Positions 58,650 through 64,000 of a DNA stretch of 64,000 nt are shown here, piece by piece. Positions within the stretch are counted from its first letter, which is position 1, and the number at the start of each line of letters is the position of its first letter. Origin of the DNA: Pseudomonadota bacterium (GTDB lineage: Bacteria; Pseudomonadota; Gammaproteobacteria; Burkholderiales; Thiobacillaceae). Location of the stretch: positions 1 to 64,000 of the forward strand of contig JAKADC010000005.1 of assembly GCA_021820845.1 (NCBI GenBank), in the 5' to 3' direction. The notes below the pieces were generated by a model. It ran no database searches. It saw only the letters and a list, made by a program, of their open reading frames with translations, and was not told where the DNA came from. The position numbers and the translations under genes were made by a program.

Positions 58650-60376
58650 GCGCCCCCCTTGGTCGACGAGGTGTTCTCGGTCATCTTCGTTTCGGTTTCG
58701 GGCGCATCGGGCGGCAGGCCGAGCATGCGGAGGCTGCCGGCCATCACCTGCGCGAAGACCGGGCCGGCCACGCTGCCGCCGTAATACACGCCGTCCATCG
58801 GCTCGTCGATCGCCACGCCGATGATCAGGCGCGGATTCGACGCCGGCGCCATGCCGATGAAGGAGGCGAGGTAGCGGTTGGGCGAGTAGCGGCCGTCGAC
58901 GAGCTTGTGCGCGGTGCCGGTCTTGCCCGCGACGCGGTAGCCCGGCACCCGCGTCAGGGTTCCGGTGCCGCCTTCCTGCGTCACCGCCTCCATCATGGCT
59001 CGCACTTCCCGCGCCACGTGCGCGGAAAACACGCGCTCGCCGGTGATTTCCTGCGGCTCGCGCTTGAGGAACGACAGCGGCATGACCTCGCCGTCGTTGG
59101 CGAATGCCATGTAGGCGCGCGACAGCTGCAGCAGGCTGACCGAAAGGCCGTAGCCATAGGCCATGGTGGCTTGCTCCACCGGCTTCCAGGTGCGGGGATC
59201 GCGCAGGCGGCCCGCGCTTTCGCCGGGGAAGCCCGATCCGGGCAGCTGGCCGAACCCGGCGCGGTGCAGCACCTCCCAGTGCTGCTGCGGCGTCAGCGTC
59301 ATCGCCATCTTGGCGGCGCCGATGTTGCTCGATACCTGGATGATCTGGGTCACCGTCAGGCGGTCGTGATGATGGTCGTCGCGCACCAGCTTGTTGCCGA
59401 CGCGGAAATCGTCCGGCGTATCTATCACGCTGTCGGGCCGGAACAGGCCGCGTTCGAGCACCGCCGCCGCGACGAAGGGCTTGATCGTCGAGCCGGGCTC
59501 GAAGGTATCGATCACGGCACGGTTGCGCATCAGGTCCGGCTTGTAGTTCTGCCGGTTGTTGGGATTGAAGCCGGGCTGGTTGGCGAGCGCGAGAATCTCC
59601 CCGGTCTTGGCGTCGAGCACGACGATGCTGCCGCCCTTGGCCTTGTGCTTGGCGACCGCCGCGGTCAGTTCGCGATAGGCGAGATACTGGATCCTGAGAT
59701 CGATGGACAGGGTGAGGTTGCCGCCCATCTGCGCGGTCTTGATCGGCGCGAGGTCGCGGATGGCGTTGCCGTGACGGTCGCGCAGGATCTGCCGCTCGCC
59801 CGCCCGTCCCGCGAGCCAGTCCTGATACGCGCGCTCGACGCCCTCCTGCCCCTTGTCGTCCACGTTGGTGAAGCCCACGACCTGCGCGGTCACCTCGCCC
59901 GCCGGGTAATAGCGGCGGAACTCGCGGCGCAGGGACAGGCCCGGCAGCCCCATCGCGGCAACCTTGACGGCTTGCTCGGGGGTGAGCGGACGGCGCACGG
60001 CAAACTCGCCGCGGGTCTTGTGCGCGAGTATGGTTGAAAGGTCCGCCGGCGAGAGGTCCAGGACCCGGGCCAGATGCGCAACCTGGTCTGGCGTGAGCGC
60101 GAGATCGGCCGGGCGCGCCCACAGCGACTCGACCGGTGTGCTGATCGCCAGCAACTGGCCGTGGCGATCGGTCACCTGCCCGCGATGCGCCGGCAGCGTG
60201 AGGTTGCGGTTGGCGACGGCGTCGCCCTTGCCCTGCAGATAATCGGTGTTGATGCCCTGCAGATAGAACGCGCGGCCGCCCACCATCACCAGCCCCGCGA
60301 GCAGCAAGGCGCCGACGGTCGCCATGCGCCAGGGCGCGAGATTGAGTTTCAGCAGCTTGCGCGAGTGGTAGTTCAT
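58646..60376 (-). CDS. ftsI: Septal transpeptidase FtsI (PBP3)
   Basis: Class B penicillin-binding protein that cross-links septal peptidoglycan with FtsW. It has 576 residues. A single N-terminal membrane helix lies about 17-38. The non-catalytic domain includes AHRGQVTDRHGQLLA near 63. Active-site motifs are GSTIKP (catalytic Ser near 296), SSN near 348 and KTGT near 480. It overlaps the ftsL stop by 4 nt and the murE start by 4 nt. Confidence 0.97.
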   Translation of the reverse strand: MNYHSRKLLKLNLAPWRMATVGALLLAGLVMVGGRAFYLQGINTDYLQGKGDAVANRNLTLPAHRGQVTDRHGQLLAISTPVESLWARPADLALTPDQVAHLARVLDLSPADLSTILAHKTRGEFAVRRPLTPEQAVKVAAMGLPGLSLRREFRRYYPAGEVTAQVVGFTNVDDKGQEGVERAYQDWLAGRAGERQILRDRHGNAIRDLAPIKTAQMGGNLTLSIDLRIQYLAYRELTAAVAKHKAKGGSIVVLDAKTGEILALANQPGFNPNNRQNYKPDLMRNRAVIDTFEPGSTIKPFVAAAVLERGLFRPDSVIDTPDDFRVGNKLVRDDHHHDRLTVTQIIQVSSNIGAAKMAMTLTPQQHWEVLHRAGFGQLPGSGFPGESAGRLRDPRTWKPVEQATMAYGYGLSVSLLQLSRAYMAFANDGEVMPLSFLKREPQEITGERVFSAHVAREVRAMMEAVTQEGGTGTLTRVPGYRVAGKTGTAHKLVDGRYSPNRYLASFIGMAPASNPRLIIGVAIDEPMDGVYYGGSVAGPVFAQVMAGSLRMLGLPPDAPETETKMTENTSSTKGGA

Positions 60377-60645
60377 GGCGCGCCCGTCACTGTCTCGATG
60401 CGCACGCGGTCATGCGGCGGGGCGACCAGGCCCAGCCGGGTTCTTGCGATCGTGTCGATGCGCGCCGGATTGGCCCACGTGCCTTGCTCCAGTTGCAGTT
60501 GCCCCCATTGCTCGTCCAGTCCGTGCGCCTCTTTCTTCAGACGTTCCAGTTCCACAAAATACGTGCGCGCGCGGTGCTGCGCCTGAACGACCGCCAGCGC
60601 ACACGCCACCAGCACCAGCGCGAGGATGACATTGACGCGGCTCAT
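60373..60645 (-). CDS. ftsL: Cell division protein FtsL
   Basis: A 90-residue bitopic divisome protein. One membrane helix (about 3-21, [19 protein letters not shown]) is followed by a leucine-zipper-like coiled coil ([26 protein letters not shown]) that pairs with FtsB and FtsQ, and ends in RIETVTGAP. Position between rsmH and ftsI, with 4-nt overlaps on both sides, makes the call firm despite low sequence conservation of the family. Confidence 0.92.
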   Translation of the reverse strand: MSRVNVILALVLVACALAVVQAQHRARTYFVELERLKKEAHGLDEQWGQLQLEQGTWANPARIDTIARTRLGLVAPPHDRVRIETVTGAP

Positions 60646-61574
60646 GCCGTTTCATCCGTGCGTTCGGCGACGCGCAGCACGGCGCTGCGCGCCCGCGGGT
60701 TGGCCGCCACTTCGGCGTCGCTCGCGTGGCGCGCCCGCCCCACCAGCTTCAGGCGCCCCGGCTTCAGCATCGCGGCGGGAATCGGCAGCCGCCGCGGTGC
60801 CTGCTCGCCCTGCGACTCGTCGCGCATGAAGCGCTTGACGATCCGGTCTTCCAGAGAATGGAAACTGATGACCGCAAGCCGGCCGCCCGGGCACAGCCTG
60901 TTCACGCATTGCGGCAGCACGGCGCTCAGCTCTTCCAGCTCGCGGTTGAGATAAATCCGTATAGCCTGGAAGCTGCGCGTCGCCGGGTGTTGCCCCGGCT
61001 CGCGCTTTTTGACCGCGGCGGCGATGAGGGCCGCCAGTTGCCCCGTGCTGCGGATGGCTTCTTTTTGCCGTGCCGCAACAAGCGCGCGCGCAATGGATTT
61101 AGCAAACCGCTCTTCCCCGTAGACGCGGATGACTTCACTGATCTCCCCCTCCTCGGCCGTCGCCAGCCAGTCCGCTGCCGACATCCCGCTGCCCGGATCC
61201 ATGCGCATGTCGAGCGGCGCATCGAAGCGGAAGCTGAACCCGCGCGTCGCGTCGTCGAGTTGCGGCGACGACACGCCGATATCCAGCAGGATTCCGTTCA
61301 CCTGCGCCACGCCGAGGTCATCCAGCACGCTGTCCAGACGCGAAAACGCGCTCTGCACCAGCGTCAGCCGTGCGTCCTCCAACGCACGGCCTGCCCGGAT
61401 GGCATCGGGATCGCGATCCAGCGCGATGAGCCGTCCCTGCGCGGCCAACTGCGCCAGGATCAGGCGGCTGTGTCCGCCGCGCCCGAAGGTGGCGTCGACA
61501 TACACGCCATCGGGCTTGATCGCCAGCGCCGCCACCGCCTCCTGTGCCAGCACCGGCACATGGGCGGTCGCCAT
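60642..61574 (-). CDS. rsmH: 16S rRNA (cytosine(1402)-N(4))-methyltransferase
   Basis: RsmH (MraW) methylates N4 of C1402 in the 16S rRNA P-site region. It has 310 residues. The SAM-binding motif [15 protein letters not shown] near 27-41, [18 protein letters not shown] near 98, and the C-terminal [23 protein letters not shown] near 226 are diagnostic. The ATG at 61574 overlaps the mraZ stop by 1 nt (TGATG); a longer open frame upstream is rejected. Confidence 0.97.
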   Translation of the reverse strand: MATAHVPVLAQEAVAALAIKPDGVYVDATFGRGGHSRLILAQLAAQGRLIALDRDPDAIRAGRALEDARLTLVQSAFSRLDSVLDDLGVAQVNGILLDIGVSSPQLDDATRGFSFRFDAPLDMRMDPGSGMSAADWLATAEEGEISEVIRVYGEERFAKSIARALVAARQKEAIRSTGQLAALIAAAVKKREPGQHPATRSFQAIRIYLNRELEELSAVLPQCVNRLCPGGRLAVISFHSLEDRIVKRFMRDESQGEQAPRRLPIPAAMLKPGRLKLVGRARHASDAEVAANPRARSAVLRVAERTDETA

Positions 61575-62020
61575 CACAACGTGAACCCCTCCAGTTCGGG
61601 TGGCAGCGCATCGTTGCTGAAACTCAGCGCCTGCGACACCTGCGCCTCCCAGCGCGCCTCGTTCCACAGTTCGACCTTGCTTCCCTGGCCGACCAGCACG
61701 ACGTTTTTATCCAGCTCGGCGAACTTGCGCAGCATCGGCGGCAGCAGCACGCGGCCGGCGCCGTCCATGTCCATGTCGTGGGCATAGCCGACGAGCAATT
61801 GCTTGAGGCTGCGGGTGCGGGGATTGAAATCGGAGAGACCGTTGAGCTTTTTCTCGATCGGCTCCCATTCGGGAAGCGGATAGAGCAGCAGGCATTGGCT
61901 CGGATCGGCCGTGATCACCACGCGGCCGCCGCCGTTCACCAGGAGCGCGTCGCGATAGCGCGCCGGCACCACGAGCCGGTTCTTGCTATCCAGACTGACC
62001 GTTGCGACGCCGCGAAACAT
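61574..62020 (-). CDS. mraZ: Transcriptional regulator MraZ
   Basis: SpoVT/AbrB-type DNA-binding protein that represses its own dcw promoter in E. coli. It has 148 residues with the two family repeats: [26 protein letters not shown] and [27 protein letters not shown]. The ATG at 62020 has GGGAGA upstream; a GTG 20 codons earlier lies inside the operator and is rejected. The predicted operator with four tandem repeats is directly upstream, consistent with autoregulation. Confidence 0.96.
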   Translation of the reverse strand: MFRGVATVSLDSKNRLVVPARYRDALLVNGGGRVVITADPSQCLLLYPLPEWEPIEKKLNGLSDFNPRTRSLKQLLVGYAHDMDMDGAGRVLLPPMLRKFAELDKNVVLVGQGSKVELWNEARWEAQVSQALSFSNDALPPELEGFTL

Positions 62021-62060
62021 GGTTCTCCCGTATTGAAATTGATTGCGATCGGACGGAAGC

Positions 62061-62100
62061 ATTCTCCCACAAGTTCCCACCGATCACCACTTGCCCCCAC
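62061..62100 (-). promoter_or_regulatory. MraZ operator, four 10-bp repeats
   Basis: On the minus strand four adjacent 10-mers each begin with GTGG: GTGGGGGCAA, GTGGTGATCG, GTGGGAACTT and GTGGGAGAAT. Known MraZ sites are TGGGN direct repeats separated by 5 nt; three repeats here fit TGGGN well and one (TGGTG) is degenerate. They lie just downstream of the -10 box. Confidence 0.85.
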
Positions 62101-62127
62101 TATAGGGGACAGTTTTGGGGGGGTCAA
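62099..62127 (-). promoter_or_regulatory. Sigma70 promoter of the dcw cluster
   Basis: On the minus strand TTGACC (62127-62122) and TATAGT (62104-62099) are separated by exactly 17 nt. The predicted start near 62092 places the MraZ repeats at about -10 to +30 and gives a leader of about 70 nt for mraZ. Confidence 0.85.
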
Positions 62128-62139
62128 GCGAACGGATAC

Positions 62140-62172
62140 AAAAAAACCCCTATGTCTCAACGACTTAGGGGT
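62140..62172 (-). terminator. Intrinsic terminator between rnpB and the dcw promoter
   Basis: On the minus strand ACCCCTA/TAGGGGT (62172-62166 with 62152-62146) forms a 7-bp stem, extended by an inner GTC/GAC pair, and is followed by seven T (62146-62140). It should stop rnpB transcripts before the mraZ promoter. Confidence 0.8.
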
Positions 62173-62182
62173 GGTTTACACT

Positions 62183-62191
62183 TGTGGATAA
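62183..62191 (-). promoter_or_regulatory. Perfect DnaA box
   Basis: TTATCCACA on the minus strand, an exact match to the strong DnaA box consensus. It is a single site in the region between rnpB and the dcw promoter. Whether DnaA binds here is unknown; isolated boxes near growth genes can titrate DnaA or link expression to the replication state. Confidence 0.5.
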
Positions 62192-62208
62192 GTTTCTGGA
62201 AAAACCGG

Positions 62209-62256
62209 CGGTTAGCTGCGATTTCTTTCCGGATTTTTAGGAAAAAAAGCTAACCG
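62209..62256. repeat. 9-bp inverted repeat with A/T-rich loop
   Basis: Arms CGGTTAGCT (62209-62217) and AGCTAACCG (62248-62256) are perfect complements, separated by 30 nt containing an A7 run. It lies just past the 3' end of rnpB, and on the minus strand the first arm is followed by seven T, so it may act in rnpB trailer processing or as an extra terminator. Confidence 0.5.
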
Positions 62257-62273
62257 TTTGAATCGAATGAAAA

Positions 62274-62585
62274 GTGGAAAAGCCGGCCGATAAGCCGGGT
62301 TCTGTCTTGGACAACCATTCCTCTAGGCCGGCCATTGCTGGCCGGCTCCAGCCACCTACCCGCAGACTCGGCGAGCCGCGTCATCGTCTGCCTATTTGGT
62401 GTTGCTCCGGATGGAGGTTACCGCGTTTCACCGTAACTCAATACGCTCGTCTCTGTGGCCCTGTTCCTCGCCTCGCGGCGTCCGGCCGTTAGCCGGCATC
62501 CTGCTCTGTGGAGCCCGGACTTTCCTCTCCCGTCCATGCCCCGGAGGGCATGGGCCGGCAGCGGTTGCCTGGCCTGCTTTTCCAC
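62274..62585 (-). ncRNA. rnpB: RNase P RNA, bacterial class A
   Basis: Catalytic RNA of RNase P that trims tRNA 5' leaders. The minus strand holds the conserved P4-proximal sequence GAGGAAAGTCCGGGCTCC, a region with GGTGAAACGCGG, and the 3' conserved ACAGAACCCGGCTTATCGG. The ends pair as a long P1 stem (GTGGAAAAGC near 62585 with GCTTTTCCAC near 62274), which sets the boundaries. At 312 nt it is on the short side for class A. Confidence 0.95.
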
Positions 62586-62590
62586 CGGTC

Positions 62591-62596
62591 ATTATA
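62591..62596 (-). promoter_or_regulatory. -10 box of rnpB
   Basis: A perfect TATAAT on the minus strand ends 6 nt before the predicted rnpB 5' end at 62585. No strong -35 hexamer is present at 16-18 nt spacing. Confidence 0.7.
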
Positions 62597-62675
62597 GAGC
62601 CTTCGCTTGACTGCGTGCCGAGGTTTGCTAATCCGGAAGATCCGGACCGCACCGAATCGTGCCAGGAGAACCATC

Positions 62676-63188
62676 ATGAGAAGACGCCTGTATTTCACGG
62701 TGCCGGACGTCGCGAACGCCCGACAAATCCGCGACGAGCTTCTGCTCGCCCGCATCGAGGACAGCCATATCCGCGTCCTCGCCCGCGACGGCATATCGCT
62801 GCAGGACCTGCACGAAGCCTCGCTTCTGCAGAAAACGGACGTCGTCCACGGCGCGGAAACAGGATTGGCGGTGGGCGGGGGAATCGGCATCGTCGCCGGT
62901 CTCGTGGCCCTGATCTTCCCGCCTGCCGGGATGGACCTGCAGCTGGTCACCATCCTGCTCGGCGCCTTGATCGGCGCGCTCTTCGGCGCGTGGGCCGCGA
63001 GCATGGTCGCGAGCGCGCTTCCCAACTCGAGGCTGAAAAGCTTCGAGACGGCGATCGCGGCCGGCCATATCCTCATGATGGTCGATGCGCCTTCGGGGCG
63101 GGTCGACGAAATCAAGCGGCGGGTCGCAGCCCGCCATCCGGAAGCGATGAATTCCGGGATCGAACCCACGATCCCGGCGTTTCCGTAA
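62676..63188 (+). CDS. Glycine-zipper membrane protein of DUF1269-like type
   Basis: A 170-residue protein. An N-terminal ferredoxin-like section (RRRLYFTVPDVANARQIRDELLLARIEDSHIRVLARDG) resembles sensors that precede membrane hairpins in DUF1269-type proteins. The centre (about 60-115) is a double Gly/Ala-rich membrane segment with glycine-zipper spacing. A short tail RVDEIKRRVAARHPEA follows. The ATG at 62676 has AGGAG upstream, so an earlier in-frame start is rejected. It is monocistronic, with a terminator at 63257-63286. Its role is unknown; relatives are often stress or permeability factors. Confidence 0.75.
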   Translation: MRRRLYFTVPDVANARQIRDELLLARIEDSHIRVLARDGISLQDLHEASLLQKTDVVHGAETGLAVGGGIGIVAGLVALIFPPAGMDLQLVTILLGALIGALFGAWAASMVASALPNSRLKSFETAIAAGHILMMVDAPSGRVDEIKRRVAARHPEAMNSGIEPTIPAFP

Positions 63189-63256
63189 GTCCTCCCTGCC
63201 GCGCAGCGCAACACTGCGCGGCCCCGGAAGCGGACGACAACCGTTCGCTTCCATTG

Positions 63257-63286
63257 CGGCAGACCGTCCCTGGTCTGCCGTTTTTT
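63257..63286 (+). terminator. Intrinsic terminator after the glycine-zipper gene
   Basis: A 9-bp perfect stem (63257-63265 with 63272-63280, 6-nt loop) is followed by six T (63281-63286). It ends 3 nt before the stop of the convergent pyrC. Confidence 0.9.
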
Positions 63287-63289
63287 ATG

Positions 63290-64000
63290 TCAAACGAGCC
63301 GCCAGCGGACGGCCTCGCCGGCGCGCAGCGGCACCATTGTCGCTTCGCCCAGCTCGACGCGTTCCGGAGCCGTCCAGCTTTCGCGCCGCAGCGTGATGGT
63401 GTCGCGGTTGCGCGCCAGACCGTAGAAATCGGCGCCGTGGAAGCTGGCGAAGGCTTCGAGCCTGTCGAGGGCGCCGGCGTCCTCGAACGCCTCGGCGTAG
63501 AGCTCGATCGCCGCGTGCGCCGAGTAAACGCCGGCGCAGCCGCATGCGGCCTCCTTGGCGCCCACGGCGTGGGGCGCCGAATCGGTCCCGAGAAAAAATT
63601 TCGGATCGCCCGAAATGGCGGCGGCGACCAGCGCCTGGCGATGCTGTTCGCGCTTCAGCACCGGCAGGCAATACATGTGCGGACGGATTCCGCCGCGGAA
63701 CATGGCGTTGCGGTTGTACAAGAGGTGATGCGCGGTGACGGTGGCCGCGACCCGGGCCGGGGCCGCAGCGACGAATTCGGCGGCCTGGCGCGTGGTGATG
63801 TGTTCCAGCACGATTTTCAGGCGGGGAAAATCGCGCAGCAGGCGCGTCAGGTGGCGTTCGATGAACACCGCCTCGCGGTCGAATACGTCGACGTCGGGAT
63901 CGACGACTTCGCCGTGCAGCGACAGCGGCATCCCCACTTCCTCCATCGCCGCGATCGCGTCGTATGCCTTCGTCAGGTCGGTGACGCCCGAATCGGAATT
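63290..64000 (-). CDS. pyrC: Dihydroorotase, class II, N-terminal part beyond the window
   Basis: Zinc enzyme of pyrimidine biosynthesis that cyclises carbamoyl aspartate to dihydroorotate. About 236 C-terminal residues are visible, open to position 64000. Seen are MPLSLHGEV (metal His), [16 protein letters not shown] (second metal His), [13 protein letters not shown], and the catalytic/metal Asp in [16 protein letters not shown]. The stop at 63290 is reached in frame. An internal ATG at 63946 is not the true start. Confidence 0.95.
   Translation of the reverse strand, partial: NSDSGVTDLTKAYDAIAAMEEVGMPLSLHGEVVDPDVDVFDREAVFIERHLTRLLRDFPRLKIVLEHITTRQAAEFVAAAPARVAATVTAHHLLYNRNAMFRGGIRPHMYCLPVLKREQHRQALVAAAISGDPKFFLGTDSAPHAVGAKEAACGCAGVYSAHAAIELYAEAFEDAGALDRLEAFASFHGADFYGLARNRDTITLRRESWTAPERVELGEATMVPLRAGEAVRWRLV

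Noticed and set aside
57126-60122. A 998-codon open frame suggesting an ftsI-murE fusion
   Set aside because: The first part is a shadow frame of ftsI; murE has its own coupled start at 58649.
62428-62652. Short ORFs inside the rnpB region
   Set aside because: The sequence is explained by RNase P RNA.

Overview
The window is high-GC, densely coded DNA from a Gram-negative bacterium, most likely a betaproteobacterium. A Thiobacillus-like chemolithoautotroph of the Nitrosomonadales/Hydrogenophilales would fit, but that is inference. Pointers are the complete dcw cluster ending in lpxC, the tkt-gap-pgk-pyk cluster typical of autotrophic betaproteobacteria, an exported DsrE-like sulfur protein, several c-type cytochromes, and QseB/PmrA-type boxes. 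No insertion sequence, phage, CRISPR array or other mobile element was seen; the region reads as core chromosome with a few accessory operons.

Layout. 1-5457 (minus): transketolase, GAPDH, phosphoglycerate kinase and a pyruvate kinase cut by the window edge, with a hairpin in every gap. 5690-10458: inositol-phosphatase family protein, methyltransferase, thioredoxin-like protein, rsmE, a periplasmic DsrE-like protein and argA. 10520-15837: a PAS/GGDEF/EAL protein, a YbiT-type ABC-F ATPase and a Rossmann protein. 15858-20260 (minus): a tight five-gene operon (DUF971, radical SAM protein with a C-terminal CCAEP tail, ATP-grasp enzyme, fructosamine-kinase-like protein, LEA-type lipoprotein) downstream of tRNA-Arg(CCG). 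20563-21405: membrane-anchored dihaem cytochrome c5.

21611-31342: a CzcCBA/CusCBA-type heavy-metal RND efflux operon, divergent from a cytochrome b561 / SHP (DUF1924) / dihaem cytochrome c / QseBC-like two-component operon. The shared 318-bp intergenic region carries two QseB/PmrA-type boxes. A Met-rich CpxP-like periplasmic protein converges on the kinase gene. 31492-43250: a Cys-rich orphan, a small orphan, secA, dciA, a FecR/DUF6600-like envelope protein, a CPA1 antiporter, a second GGDEF/EAL protein, an OmpA-family protein and a small membrane protein.

43247-62020 (minus): the full division and cell-wall cluster mraZ-rsmH-ftsL-ftsI-murE-murF-mraY-murD-ftsW-murG-murC-murB-ddl-ftsQ-ftsA-ftsZ-lpxC, mostly joined by 1-4 nt overlaps. 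It starts from a clear sigma70 promoter with a four-repeat MraZ operator. Upstream lie a terminator, a perfect DnaA box and rnpB. The window closes with a glycine-zipper membrane protein and a truncated pyrC.

The best candidates for something under-described are the CCAEP-tail radical SAM / ATP-grasp / fructosamine-kinase operon, the apparent joint control of metal efflux and the SHP electron-transfer operon, and a 33-residue ORF that exactly fills the gap between murE and murF.
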